NCBI GenBank assembly: GCA_945901855.1
Contig: CAMDLT010000004.1
Location: forward strand, 62,001 to 126,000
Direction of reading: 5' to 3'
DNA from: Asaia bogorensis
Lineage (GTDB): Bacteria; Pseudomonadota; Alphaproteobacteria; CACIAM-22H2
Length of the DNA: 64,000 nucleotides
Under the pieces are notes generated by a model. That model was not told the origin of the DNA. It saw only the letters and a list, made by a program, of their open reading frames with translations, and did not search any database. The position numbers and the translations under genes were made by a program. Below, piece after piece: positions 52,029 to 61,148 of this stretch. Numbering within the stretch: position 1 is the first letter of the stretch; every line of letters begins with the position of its first letter.

Positions 52029-53334
52029 CGAAAACAGTATGGCGCAATCTCCAACCGCCGTTTTCGAACTTCCAGAGATGGGGTGATCGGAACTGGTCCG
52101 TGAGCGCGTCGAAATACGCGCGCGTTACGATCGGCTCCTCGAACATCTTCGACGCTACCGGAAAATGCTTCTCCGGCATCGAGAGATATTCGAAAACCTC
52201 CTTTTCGAACCGCGTCGAGTACTCGCCGTCGAAGCGACGTACAAGACGCACCGCTTCTTCGCGGTCGATTTCGCCGTTCCGGATCTCTTGCGACGAGTCG
52301 TAGGTGGCGCGGCCGATTCCGAATTTCACGAACGTCGTATAGTAGTGCAAATCGTCGATGCGGTCGTCGATCGAGCTGTATTTGCTGTAGGTGCCCGCAG
52401 TGCGCTCGGGTGCGGCGCGAAAGCCGCCGTGCTCGACCGCGTAGTAGTAGCATTCCTGCGGATGCCAAGGGATGTAGTAGCCCAGATACTGCACATCGAC
52501 TTTCGCACGGTGCAGAAGCTCGGCGTCCGGCGGCATGTAGGGCAGAAGGTCGTGTTCGCTCAGGCCGAAACTGTTCTTGAGATCGTTCAGCGACGTGCCG
52601 GCGAGCAGAATCTGCGAGCGGTCGGGTGCCGTGAAATAGACTTGGTCTTTCGTAGCTTTGCTGTCGGCCGAAGCGGCGTTGCCGTATTCGGTCGGATTTT
52701 CGCCGTAGAAGACCAAGGGGATGCCGAGTTGCGCTGCGATGCGCGGCGGGAAATACATCTGGCCCATGATGAAGGGCTGGAATGGATGGAACATCTGTTC
52801 GAGGGCGAGCCGCGTCAGCAGCCGGTGCACGCGGCCGTTGGGCGTGAAAAGCTGGTTGTCGAAGCCTGCATGCATCCACGCCTGGAAATTCTGCCAGCCC
52901 CACTCCGTGTAGATATGCGGTGCCCACGTTACCGTCAGCGGGTTCATGCCGTATTCGAATTTGAGCTTGTGCGCGGCGTAGAAACTGTCTTTGCCGCCGG
53001 ACCCCGGCACGACGCAGTCGTAGCCGCCGTCGCTGCGGCGATAGCGGCTGCACAGCTCCCGCAGTTCGAGATCGCGCGATTTCCAGTCGACCGACTTCTT
53101 CTTTTCGGCAATGCGGCAAGCTGAGCAGATGCCGCTTTCGTCGAAGGCGACGGTCGGCTTCTGCGAATCACGATTATGCTTGTACTCCTTGTCGGAGTTC
53201 GGCTTTTGGTTGCTGTAGGTGCAGGATCGGCAGAACAAAACCTTCGGCGGCAGCCCGTAGAAGCGGGTGGGTTCGGCCAGATCCTGCGCGTAGCGCGCTT
53301 GGTCGACGGGTTTGGGTGCTGCGATGATATCCAT
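52009..53334 (-). CDS. N-acetyl sugar amidotransferase, PseA/PtmG-like (set B)
   Basis: A 441-residue amidotransferase of the N-acetyl sugar amidotransferase family. The N-terminal L-F-C-R-S-C-T-Y and G-I-C-S-A-C-R provide two C-x-x-C pairs. The PP-loop is P-G-S-G-G-K-D-S-F at about 108-116. It is 70 residues longer than set A and diverged. Its glutaminase and HisF-like partners are not adjacent but lie 10 kb upstream in the same operon (63212-64000). This fits conversion of N-acetyl to acetimidoyl on legionaminic acid. Start ATG 53334. Confidence 0.88.
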   Translation of the reverse strand: MDIIAAPKPVDQARYAQDLAEPTRFYGLPPKVLFCRSCTYSNQKPNSDKEYKHNRDSQKPTVAFDESGICSACRIAEKKKSVDWKSRDLELRELCSRYRRSDGGYDCVVPGSGGKDSFYAAHKLKFEYGMNPLTVTWAPHIYTEWGWQNFQAWMHAGFDNQLFTPNGRVHRLLTRLALEQMFHPFQPFIMGQMYFPPRIAAQLGIPLVFYGENPTEYGNAASADSKATKDQVYFTAPDRSQILLAGTSLNDLKNSFGLSEHDLLPYMPPDAELLHRAKVDVQYLGYYIPWHPQECYYYAVEHGGFRAAPERTAGTYSKYSSIDDRIDDLHYYTTFVKFGIGRATYDSSQEIRNGEIDREEAVRLVRRFDGEYSTRFEKEVFEYLSMPEKHFPVASKMFEEPIVTRAYFDALTDQFRSPHLWKFENGGWRLRHTVFGAGVSP

Positions 53335-53370
53335 GGTTTGGCCTTGGTCGTTTGCGAGAAAAGGTAAACG

Positions 53371-54177
53371 CTACCAGCTCGTGAGGCCGCCATCGACCAC
53401 GAGGTTCTGGCCCGTCATGTAGCTCGACGCATCGGAGGCGAGATACAGCAACGCGCCGTGCAGTTCGCTCGACTGCCCCATGCGGCCCATCGGCACGCGG
53501 GCGCTGTAGCGTCGGCTGAACATATCGTTTTGGCCACTTTCGATGCCGCCAGGCGTCAGAACGTTCACGCGAATCCGATGCTCGGCCCAATAGGTCGACA
53601 GATAGCGCGCAAGACCGATGACCGCCGCCTTCGACGCGCTGTAGACGGCAGGCGTATTGATGGCACGGCCGAGATAGTGCGAACCCTCGTAGATTCGCTG
53701 GTCGGGTGCGACGACGCCGTAGATCGAGGCCGTCTTGATCATGCTGCCCCCGCCCCCTTGCGCCACCATCTGCCGACCGACGGCCTGGGCTACGAGGAAC
53801 ATCGCATCGATATTGACGGACATCACCTCGCGCCACGTCTCCAGACTGTACTCTTCGAAGGGCGCGAAGAAGGCAGAAAGGTCGCTCGACTTGGTGGCCG
53901 CATTATTGAGAAGGATGTCGATCCGGCCGAATTGCGCGACCGTCTGCGCAACCATGCGCGCGACTTCGCCAGGATCCGCGATGTTGCCGCCGAGGGCCGC
54001 GAAGTCGCCGCCCGGCATGGCAGCACGAAGTTCGGCGACTGCCTCTTCCGCACGAGCTTGCGTCACGTCGACGAGCGCTATCCGCGCGCCATTTTCGGCG
54101 AGCATGTGGCAGAAGCCTCGGCCGAGAATGCCCGCCCCGCCGGTCACAAAGGCAGTTTTGCCGCCGAGGGCAAACAT
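53371..54177 (-). CDS. SDR-family oxidoreductase (glycan operon, 3-ketoacyl reductase-like)
   Basis: A 268-residue classical SDR. T-G-G-A-G-I-L-G-R-G near 11-20 binds the nucleotide. N-N-A-A-T-K and Y-S-A-S-K give the structural and active-site motifs. The C-terminal [20 protein letters not shown] strongly resembles the end of the SDR at 55088-55909 (T-G-Q-N-F-C-V-D-G-G-W-A-V-W), so the two are paralogues. It lies five bases after a Gfo/Idh gene and probably acts on the sugar precursor. Confidence 0.86.
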   Translation of the reverse strand: MFALGGKTAFVTGGAGILGRGFCHMLAENGARIALVDVTQARAEEAVAELRAAMPGGDFAALGGNIADPGEVARMVAQTVAQFGRIDILLNNAATKSSDLSAFFAPFEEYSLETWREVMSVNIDAMFLVAQAVGRQMVAQGGGGSMIKTASIYGVVAPDQRIYEGSHYLGRAINTPAVYSASKAAVIGLARYLSTYWAEHRIRVNVLTPGGIESGQNDMFSRRYSARVPMGRMGQSSELHGALLYLASDASSYMTGQNLVVDGGLTSW

Positions 54178-54182
54178 ATCGG

Positions 54183-55091
54183 TCAAGGGAGCAACTCCAT
54201 CGAACGTCCAGGTGCGAGATTTCGAGCGGCCACAATCAAGCGCATCGTCGCAAGCGTGCGGCGCGGATCGACCGGCGGCACGCGCGTTTCGACCATCTTG
54301 AAGAAATGTCCCAAGGTGCGCCGGAATGCCGTGAAATTGTCGTGCAGATCGACATGCGCATGGCCGCCGGTACCGTAGATTCCGAGACGGAAAGTCTTCG
54401 CGACGGACCCTAGGCAATTCAGTTGCATCGCGGTCCCGTCGGCCAATCGCAGCGCGAACAGTTCCATGTCCGACGGCAAACGCAGGATTTCAACCGGCGG
54501 TGCGAAACCCAAACCGTCGATCGCGTCGAGCATGTGGATGCCGTAACGATCGATGCCGAAAAGCACCGTTGCGGTCACGAGCCTCACTGGTCCGATCGCG
54601 GGCAGTCGCGCCCGCAGTTCGTCACACTCGCCGGCATAGCGCATGCCCGACGTCGACATGAGCAGGCCCTGCTCGAGATAGGGGCGCAAGCGCGCCAATT
54701 CTTCTCCGTCCAGCGACAGCGGCTTGTCGACGAAGACCGGCACGCCGCGTTCGAGGAACGGCAGGGCAAGCGGCGCGTGCGATTGCCAATCGTCCCGCGC
54801 CACGATCAAGGCATCGACTTTGCCGAGCATGTGCTGCGGCTCGGCCACGGCGTTGGGGATCCGAGACGCGTCGCAGAGCTTGCGTGTCAATGCGGGATCC
54901 TGCGTCCACGCATGCGTGACGGACACGCCATCGAACCCAAAGGCCTCCGGCGGCTTGGCATCGAGATAGGCGAGGATGACGGGCCAATCGGCGCGCACGA
55001 AGCCCGCGCGATCGTAGCCGTTGACGATCGCCGAAAAGGAAAACGGATGTCCGTTGCCTTCGCTCAAACCCATAATGCCGACGCGTATCAC
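54183..55091 (-). CDS. Gfo/Idh/MocA-type oxidoreductase, possibly PtmF-like
   Basis: A 302-residue protein with an N-terminal Rossmann fold, a V-D-K-P-L-S-L block near 115-121 matching the E-K-P motif with aspartate in place of glutamate, and a beta-sheet C-terminal domain. The start is GTG 55091, overlapping the SDR stop by four bases (GTGA). Its order after PtmE-, LegF- and PtmA-type genes recalls the ptm block of Campylobacter jejuni, where PtmF and PtmA feed the legionaminic pathway; assignment as PtmF is tentative. Confidence 0.78.
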   Translation of the reverse strand: MIRVGIMGLSEGNGHPFSFSAIVNGYDRAGFVRADWPVILAYLDAKPPEAFGFDGVSVTHAWTQDPALTRKLCDASRIPNAVAEPQHMLGKVDALIVARDDWQSHAPLALPFLERGVPVFVDKPLSLDGEELARLRPYLEQGLLMSTSGMRYAGECDELRARLPAIGPVRLVTATVLFGIDRYGIHMLDAIDGLGFAPPVEILRLPSDMELFALRLADGTAMQLNCLGSVAKTFRLGIYGTGGHAHVDLHDNFTAFRRTLGHFFKMVETRVPPVDPRRTLATMRLIVAARNLAPGRSMELLP

Positions 55092-55909
55092 CAAACGGCC
55101 CACCCGCCGTCGACGCAGAAATTCTGGCCGGTGATGTAGGCGCCGGCATCCGAACACAGGACGGCCGCCGCCCCCTTTAGATCGTGCGGACGGCCAATGC
55201 GGTTGAGCGGGTTCTTGGCCTCAAGCCGCGCGATGAAATCGGGATTCTGCGTCTGGGTCGATTCGAACGGGAACGGCCCCGGACTGATGCAATTCGCCCT
55301 GATTTTCATAGGAGCGAGAAAACTCGCCAGATAGCGCGTCAACTGGATGACGCCCGCTTTGGCGGCACCGTAGCTCGGCGGATTCGCAAAGCGCTCGCTA
55401 TCGTACATGCGGTAGTCGGGCGCAACGTGCCCGTACATCGACGCAATGCTGAGAATGGTGCCTTGCTTTTTCGCAAGCAGCGGCACCGCCGCCTTGACGG
55501 TGCGGAACACGCCGTTCAGACACACCTCGATATCGAGATTCCAGTCGTCGTCTGAAATCGACTCAAACGTGTTCTTCCGCCCCGACCATCCGGAATTCAC
55601 GAGAATGTCGAGCGTGCCGCCGGTGATGGCGCCCGCGGCATCGGCCAAAGCGCGTATCGATTCTGGCATCATGATATCGACGCCGAAGGCTCGATGGTCG
55701 CCCGGAAAGCGCGATGTCATGCCTGCGACGAAGGCTTGGCATTTGGACACGTCACGGCTGGCGACGACAACGCGCGCGCCCAATTCGGCCAGCGCGTAGG
55801 CGATTTCGCCCCCCAGCAGGCCAGCCCCCCCTACGACGAGCGCATCGCGCCCGCGCAAGGACAAAAGATTAGATAAGCTCGGAGCGGTTTGCGGATGCGA
55901 GTATGGCAT
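55088..55909 (-). CDS. PtmA-like SDR oxidoreductase
   Basis: A 273-residue SDR. V-V-G-G-A-G-L-L-G-G near 25-34 binds NAD(P), with the catalytic Y-G-A-A-K further on. It sits directly after the CMP-legionaminate synthetase, as ptmA follows ptmB in Campylobacter. The ATG at 55909 lies 41 bases inside the upstream gene with no clear ribosome site. A TTG near 55863 that starts M-S-L-R-G-R-D would give a more usual SDR N-terminus. Role: probably early sugar precursor chemistry. Confidence 0.82.
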   Translation of the reverse strand: MPYSHPQTAPSLSNLLSLRGRDALVVGGAGLLGGEIAYALAELGARVVVASRDVSKCQAFVAGMTSRFPGDHRAFGVDIMMPESIRALADAAGAITGGTLDILVNSGWSGRKNTFESISDDDWNLDIEVCLNGVFRTVKAAVPLLAKKQGTILSIASMYGHVAPDYRMYDSERFANPPSYGAAKAGVIQLTRYLASFLAPMKIRANCISPGPFPFESTQTQNPDFIARLEAKNPLNRIGRPHDLKGAAAVLCSDAGAYITGQNFCVDGGWAVW

Positions 55910-56582
55910 TGGCGATCACGAAGTCCTTGTGAGTGTCGACGTCGATGACGGCTTCGGCATCGACGATTTCAGCGCCGAAACGTCCGAACAGAATGCTCGG
56001 GCCGTCGTCGGGCAACGTGGCCGGACGGAACGCATAGACGGCACCGTTCAGAGCGAAGGCGGGCGTCAATTGCTGGCGCGGCTTCCACGGGACGGCGCCT
56101 TCAAGGAAGGGCTGCGGCAGGCCTTCGACGACGCGCCAGCATCGCTCGGGGTTTAGCGGCGCTTCGTTGAAAGTGGCGATCGAGTCGAGATTCTCGTCCG
56201 CGAGCCGCCGCAGGCAGCGCGACACGAGGCCTGCAGGGCGAAACGGCGACGTGGCTTCTAGCAGCACAAGAATGTCGACTTGCTTGCCGACCGCAGCACG
56301 TTCGCGGACGAAATGGCGGATCGTATCGACCACCAGCGCGCTGTCGCCGGCGAGTTCCGGCGGGCGCTGATGCAAATCGGCACCCAATTCGCGGGCCGCA
56401 GCGGCAATGCGCGCATCGTCCGTCGACACAAACACTTCGTCGATCTCGGGCGTCGCCAGGGCCGTCTCGATCGGCCATGCAAGCAGCGGACGGCCGCCCA
56501 GCGGATGGAGATTCTTGTACGGCACCGATTTGCTGCCGCCGCGGGCCGGCACAAGCGCTACGACGTGCAGACCGTCAATCAA
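55869..56582 (-). CDS. legF: CMP-legionaminic acid synthetase (LegF/PtmB type), TTG start
   Basis: A 237-residue acylneuraminate cytidylyltransferase. A-L-V-P-A-R-G-G-S-K-S-V-P-Y-K-N is the CTP-binding N-terminus; L-L-E-A-T-S-P-F-R-P and the A-L-N-G-A-V-Y-A block are also present. Gene order (LegB, LegC, LegG, LegI, PtmE, then this) identifies the substrate as legionaminic acid or a derivative. The start is TTG 56582 with GGAGG six bases before it. It overlaps the PtmE-type gene by eight bases. Confidence 0.88.
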   Translation of the reverse strand: MIDGLHVVALVPARGGSKSVPYKNLHPLGGRPLLAWPIETALATPEIDEVFVSTDDARIAAAARELGADLHQRPPELAGDSALVVDTIRHFVRERAAVGKQVDILVLLEATSPFRPAGLVSRCLRRLADENLDSIATFNEAPLNPERCWRVVEGLPQPFLEGAVPWKPRQQLTPAFALNGAVYAFRPATLPDDGPSILFGRFGAEIVDAEAVIDVDTHKDFVIANAILASANRSELI

Positions 56583-57636
56583 GACGATCCTCCAGCATCA
56601 GCAGCTTGTGCGCCCATTCAAGATCTTCTTTGCGTCCGATATCGATCCACTCCTCGGTAATGACATAGCTGTTCGCGCGACGCCCCGACGCAATCAGATT
56701 CTGGATCAGATCGGGCATGTCGAGTGCCGCATCGGCGCGCACTTCACTCAGGATGTCGGAAGCCAGCACGTAAATGCCGCTGTTGATAAGGTGGCGGAAG
56801 GTCGGCTTCTCCTCAAGGCCCACGATTTGCTGCCCGTCGACCGAAACGCATCCATAGGGAACGGTATAGTGGTGCTCGCGCACGCCGACCGATGCCGCGA
56901 CGTTTTCGGCAAGAAAGAGGTCGAGCATGTTGCCGATGTCGGTCTTGGTGATGATGTCGCCGTTCATGACGACGACCGGCGCCTGCTGGCGCGGCAGCAA
57001 TCCGAGTGCGCCTGCGGTTCCCAACGGTTGCTGCTCGCGCAAATAGACGATTTCGACGCCAAGCCGGCTGCCGTCGCCGAAATGGTCTTCAATCATGTGG
57101 CCCAGATAGTTGACCGAGATATAGAACCGCTTGAATCCGAATCCGATAAGCCGCTCGATTTGCCGTTCGATGACAGGCTTGTTGCCGACCTTCAGAAGCG
57201 GCTTGGGCATATCCGCCGTCAGCGGCATGAGCCTGCTGCCGCGCCCGCCCGCCATCAGCAGCACGCTCGCGTTACGCTGCACGATGTTGACGACAGAGTC
57301 GAGCAGCACGACGTCGAACACCCGTCCTTCTTTGTCGACGCGCGGCATGTGCCGCACAACGGAGTTGCGCATCCGCATGCGCAGAACTTCCACGCGCTCC
57401 TGGGCATCGGCGACTTTTGGACTGCGGTTCATAATGAGATCGACGGTGCTTTCAAAATTCTGGCCTGTCGAAACGCCACGCCGTATGTCGCCGTCCGTCA
57501 CAGTGCCCAGCAGCCGCCCGTTCTCGTCGCAAACAACGAGGAACTTGATCTCCGCGTCCTGAATACGCTGCGCTGCCGCGCGAATCGTCGCGCGCGGCGA
57601 GATGATCACGGAAAGAAGAGTCGAGCGGCTTACCAA
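56575..57636 (-). CDS. ptmE: PtmE-type CBS-domain nucleotidyltransferase (GDP-sugar synthesis), TTG start
   Basis: A 353-residue protein. Two CBS motifs fill about 1-120 (I-K-F-L-V-V-C-D-E-N-G-R, then G-T-V-T-D-G-D-I-R-R-G). The nucleotidyltransferase domain starts L-L-M-A-G-G-R-G-S-R-L-M-P-L-T near 128. This fusion is the PtmE type, which guanylylates glucosamine 1-phosphate at the start of the GDP-linked legionaminic pathway in Campylobacter jejuni. TTG 57636 with AAGGGG upstream. It is 23 bases after LegI. The GDP specificity is from the family, not visible here. Confidence 0.88.
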   Translation of the reverse strand: MVSRSTLLSVIISPRATIRAAAQRIQDAEIKFLVVCDENGRLLGTVTDGDIRRGVSTGQNFESTVDLIMNRSPKVADAQERVEVLRMRMRNSVVRHMPRVDKEGRVFDVVLLDSVVNIVQRNASVLLMAGGRGSRLMPLTADMPKPLLKVGNKPVIERQIERLIGFGFKRFYISVNYLGHMIEDHFGDGSRLGVEIVYLREQQPLGTAGALGLLPRQQAPVVVMNGDIITKTDIGNMLDLFLAENVAASVGVREHHYTVPYGCVSVDGQQIVGLEEKPTFRHLINSGIYVLASDILSEVRADAALDMPDLIQNLIASGRRANSYVITEEWIDIGRKEDLEWAHKLLMLEDRLD

Positions 57637-57659
57637 ACTTTTCCCCTTGTCCCTTCCGG

Positions 57660-58769
57660 CTAAGCCGGTAGGTCGTTTGCGTCGATCTGTTCGTCGGGCG
57701 CGTAGTTGCGGCCCGCGCGCGCGCCTACGAGATCGCCGCCGCGTAGCGGCGATATCCCGTTGCCGGGGCGCTTGACGGCAAGATCCTCGGCCGCGAACGG
57801 CGTTCCACGCAAGATTTTGCGCGTGGCAACGATCGAGCCCCGTGCGGGCAGTCGATTCTGGATTTCGACCGGATTGGGCACTTTCACGCCGTCGCCAAGA
57901 GCGCTCTCCACGTCGCGAATTTCACGGATCATGGCGGCGAGTTCGTCCGGCTCCAACGAAGCCGCATGGTCGGGGCCGGGCAAATCGCGCGAAACCGTAA
58001 AGTGCTTTTCGACGACGCAAGCACCGAGCGCCACCGCCGCGACCGCCACATGTCGCCCTTCGCTGTGGTCGGAAAAGCCGTACGGCAAGCCGGTTGCCGC
58101 ATGCAAGGTCGCCATTGCGCGCAAGTTCGTCGCGGCTGCGGGTGCCGGATATTGGGTGACGCATTGCAGCAGCGTCACGCGGCCGCGCAAGGGCGCGCAC
58201 CAATCGTCTTGGGCAGCGCGGATGGCGGCCAATGCTGCCGACGGCGGCGGGGTGTGGCCTTTCGTCTTTTCGGCCCAGACCAGAAGGGCAAGACTGTCGA
58301 GGATTTCCTCGAGCGTGCACATGCCGCTTGACAGGATCAGCGGCAGGCCGGTGTGCCACGCGCGGATCAGCAGGAATGCGTTGATAACTTCGCCCGACGG
58401 AATCTTTAGTCGCCGCACGCCGACCGTATTTGCGAGAAAGTCGACGCTTTGCGGATCGAACGGCGACGACATGAACTCGATGCCCGCAGCCTTCGCGCGC
58501 GCACACAGATCGAGCAACATCTCGTTCGGCATCTCGAGCTTCTTCAGCATGGCGTGCTGCGAACCGCTGTCGCCGGTATTGCGTATCTGGTAGTCGGCCC
58601 TAGCCGCCGATTTCAGAACAAGCTTGTCGGCGGAGAATGTCTGGAACTTGACCGCATCCGCCCCGGCGGCCGCCGCCACATCGACCAATTGGCGCGCCAA
58701 GTCCAAGGAGCCGTTGTGGTTAACGCCGGCTTCGGCAATCACAAATACGCGGCCCGATTCATCCCTCAT
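57660..58769 (-). CDS. legI: Legionaminic acid synthase (LegI/NeuB type)
   Basis: A 369-residue nonulosonate synthase, condensing 2,4-diacetamido-2,4,6-trideoxymannose with phosphoenolpyruvate. Landmarks are I-A-E-A-G-V-N-H-N-G (about 11-20), V-K-F-Q-T-F-S, K-I-P-S-G-E-V, G-F-S-D-H-S-E-G and E-K-H-F-T-V-S-R-D-L-P-G-P-D-H. The C-terminal SAF domain is present (about 300-369). ATG 58769 overlaps the LegG stop (ATGA). It is the only one of the six core genes with an ATG start. Confidence 0.92.
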   Translation of the reverse strand: MRDESGRVFVIAEAGVNHNGSLDLARQLVDVAAAAGADAVKFQTFSADKLVLKSAARADYQIRNTGDSGSQHAMLKKLEMPNEMLLDLCARAKAAGIEFMSSPFDPQSVDFLANTVGVRRLKIPSGEVINAFLLIRAWHTGLPLILSSGMCTLEEILDSLALLVWAEKTKGHTPPPSAALAAIRAAQDDWCAPLRGRVTLLQCVTQYPAPAAATNLRAMATLHAATGLPYGFSDHSEGRHVAVAAVALGACVVEKHFTVSRDLPGPDHAASLEPDELAAMIREIRDVESALGDGVKVPNPVEIQNRLPARGSIVATRKILRGTPFAAEDLAVKRPGNGISPLRGGDLVGARAGRNYAPDEQIDANDLPA

Positions 58770-59962
58770 TGCACCCCCGTAACAACAATATCTACGAATG
58801 GTTTGGGCGTGCGAAGCGCATTGGCTTCGGCGCCGAGCAGATGCTCAACAATTCGCCTGGAAACGTCGAGGCCCCTCTCGGCATAAGGATTTTCGCGGCG
58901 GGCTGCTTGGGCGCGGAAACGGGGCGACAAGGCCTGCGCCACCGCCGTGCGGATCGAAGCGAGACTGGCCGAGCAATCGATCACGGACGGCGCGCGCGGC
59001 CGCCCCTGCTGGCGCAAGCCGATATTGACGGTGGGAATCCCCGCCGAGGGCGCCTCGATCAAACCGCTCGACGAATTGCCGATCATCAGATCGCAATGCG
59101 CCAGCGCGCTGGCGTAGCCGACAACGCCCAGCGAACCGTGCAGCGCAAGGCGCTCCCCGTAGCGTTCGCGCGCCGCCGCGAGAACGGTCATGACGCGCGC
59201 CGCGCCTGGATCGGCATTGCTGCCGGTGGCCAGCACCGCCATGCCCGAAAACTCGAAAAGTGCGTCCAACAGGGCCTGCATCGCAAGGTCGGGCGGCTCG
59301 TCGGCCGCCGTTGCCGGATGGTACGTCACAAGTGCAGTGATCTGCCCAAGCTGCATGCCGATGCGTCGTTCGAAGGCGGATCGATCGTCGATTTCGACCT
59401 TGCTGAGATTCTCGATGCCCGGCGCGCCGACGGTGTGGACCCATTGCGGATCTTCGCCAAGCTGCAGAATGCGCTGCCGGTGTGCTTGGGTAGTCGTCAG
59501 ATGGAGACGCGACAATTTGGTGATCGCGTGCCGAATGCCGTCGTCGAACGATCCGCCCGTCACTTCGCCGCCATGGATATGCGCAAGCGGAATGCGCGCA
59601 AGATATGCCGCCTGCGCTGCCGCCAGAATCTCGAACCGGTCGCCCAGGACAAGAACGAGATCCGGCCGCAAGGCAGCAAAGGCGTCGGCCATGCCCCGGG
59701 TCACTTGTCCGGCGGCTCGCGCAGCACCGGCACCGTCGAGATCCTCGCAATCCATCGCGACCTCGGCCGCGACCGCGAAACCATCGGCGCGGATCGCATC
59801 GATCGTGTGGCCGAAGCGGCGCGACAGATGCGTACCCGTCGCGATCACCAACAGTATTGCGCGCGGATCATCGGCGAGCGCGCGCATCGTCCAGTACAGC
59901 AAGCCGTATTCGGCCCGCGAACTTGTGACGACCGCAATCCGCCGCGGGGTCGCGTCAGCCAA
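58766..59962 (-). CDS. legG: Hydrolysing sugar 2-epimerase (LegG/NeuC type), TTG start
   Basis: A 398-residue GT-B-fold enzyme that removes the nucleotide from the NDP-diacetamido sugar and inverts C2, giving the six-carbon substrate of LegI. V-L-G-D-R-F-E-I-L-A-A-A, H-I-H-G-G-E-V-T-G-G-S-F-D-D and the S-S-S-G-L-I-E-A-P block are the NeuC/WecB motifs. The start is TTG 59962 with GGAG seven bases upstream, overlapping the LegC stop by eight bases. Further upstream in-frame codons would run into the LegC gene. Confidence 0.9.
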   Translation of the reverse strand: MADATPRRIAVVTSSRAEYGLLYWTMRALADDPRAILLVIATGTHLSRRFGHTIDAIRADGFAVAAEVAMDCEDLDGAGAARAAGQVTRGMADAFAALRPDLVLVLGDRFEILAAAQAAYLARIPLAHIHGGEVTGGSFDDGIRHAITKLSRLHLTTTQAHRQRILQLGEDPQWVHTVGAPGIENLSKVEIDDRSAFERRIGMQLGQITALVTYHPATAADEPPDLAMQALLDALFEFSGMAVLATGSNADPGAARVMTVLAAARERYGERLALHGSLGVVGYASALAHCDLMIGNSSSGLIEAPSAGIPTVNIGLRQQGRPRAPSVIDCSASLASIRTAVAQALSPRFRAQAARRENPYAERGLDVSRRIVEHLLGAEANALRTPKPFVDIVVTGVQ

Positions 59963-61148
59963 CGAGCATCTCCGCCAGCTTCGGGCTGCTGGGCAGGCAG
60001 ATGATCCGGTCCGCCATCTCCCCGGTAACCGGCAATTCGTCGCGCGGCGCGTCGGCGTAGATTGCGAGGCGATGCATCGGCGTCCAACACGGGCGGCACA
60101 CGAAGCCTGCCGCATGCAGCGCCTCGAAAGCCGCATCGAGCGTGGCCGTATCGGCCGAATGCAGCATCACGGCGTTGAGCCAGAAATTGTCGGCGGAACC
60201 CGCACGTTCGTCGAGGAACGTCCAGTGGCGCGCTGCGGCGAAGGTGTTACGATAGCATGCTGCCAGACGCCGCTTGCGCGCCAGCATGTCGCCGAGGCGC
60301 CCGAGCTGTGCAAGCCCCAAAGCTGCGTTGAGATTGGGCATGCGATAGTTGAAGCCGACTTCGTCGTGGAAGAACGCCCAGCGGTGCGGTAGCTTTGCAG
60401 TGGTGCTCAGATGCTTGAGCCGCGCCGCAAGCGCGGAATCGTCGGTGACGATCGCGCCGCCCCCGCCGGTTGTGACGATTTTGTTGCCGTTGAAGCTGAG
60501 GGCGGCTGCTACGCCTGCGCGTGCGCCAAGATCTTCAGCATCGCGGCTGCCGAGCGATTCGGTTGCGTCTTCGACGATCGGCAGCGACCAATTCGCGGCA
60601 ACGCGGCGCAAGGCGGCCATATCGCCGATATGGCCGAACACGTGCACCGGCATGATCGCCGCAAGGCGACGACCGGTTTGCCGATTGCGCAGCGCGCCGC
60701 CTTCGCGCATCGCCACGCGCGCCAGATGGCTTTCGAGCCGCGCGCAGTCGATCGAAAGGTCGCTGCGCGTGCAATCGACAAAATGGGGTTGCGCGCCCGC
60801 ATGCACAATGGCGTTGGCCGATGCCACGAAAGTCAGCGACGGGCAAAGCACCTCGTCGCCCTTGCCGATGCCGAGAGTGTGGAGCAGCAGATGCAGCGCG
60901 CTCGTGCCGCTCGCCAAAGCGACGGCGTGGCGCGTGCCGCATGCCTGCGCCAGTGCCGCCTCGAAAAGCCCCACATGGCGGCCCGCATACGAGACATAGC
61001 CTTCGTCGAGCGCTTCCATCACCAGCGCTTTTTCGGCGACGCCGATTTCAGGCTCATGCAGGGCCAAGCTTTCGCCCGCGCGTGCGAACATCCCGTCGAG
61101 CATACCGACGATTTCGTCGATGGCTTCGCGATTGGCGCCGTCGCTCAC
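59955..61148 (-). CDS. legC: PLP-dependent 4-keto-sugar aminotransferase (LegC type), GTG start
   Basis: A 397-residue DegT/DnrJ/EryC1-family aminotransferase, adding the C4 amino group to the keto sugar made by LegB. The N-terminal L-H-E-P-E-I-G-V-A-E region and A-V-A-L-A-S-G-T-S-A-L-H are typical. The PLP lysine is in S-F-N-G-N-K-I-V-T-T-G-G-G-G. The start GTG 61148 overlaps the LegB stop by four bases. LegC is the closest fit by neighbours, though PglE-type enzymes look similar. Confidence 0.9.
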   Translation of the reverse strand: MSDGANREAIDEIVGMLDGMFARAGESLALHEPEIGVAEKALVMEALDEGYVSYAGRHVGLFEAALAQACGTRHAVALASGTSALHLLLHTLGIGKGDEVLCPSLTFVASANAIVHAGAQPHFVDCTRSDLSIDCARLESHLARVAMREGGALRNRQTGRRLAAIMPVHVFGHIGDMAALRRVAANWSLPIVEDATESLGSRDAEDLGARAGVAAALSFNGNKIVTTGGGGAIVTDDSALAARLKHLSTTAKLPHRWAFFHDEVGFNYRMPNLNAALGLAQLGRLGDMLARKRRLAACYRNTFAAARHWTFLDERAGSADNFWLNAVMLHSADTATLDAAFEALHAAGFVCRPCWTPMHRLAIYADAPRDELPVTGEMADRIICLPSSPKLAEMLVG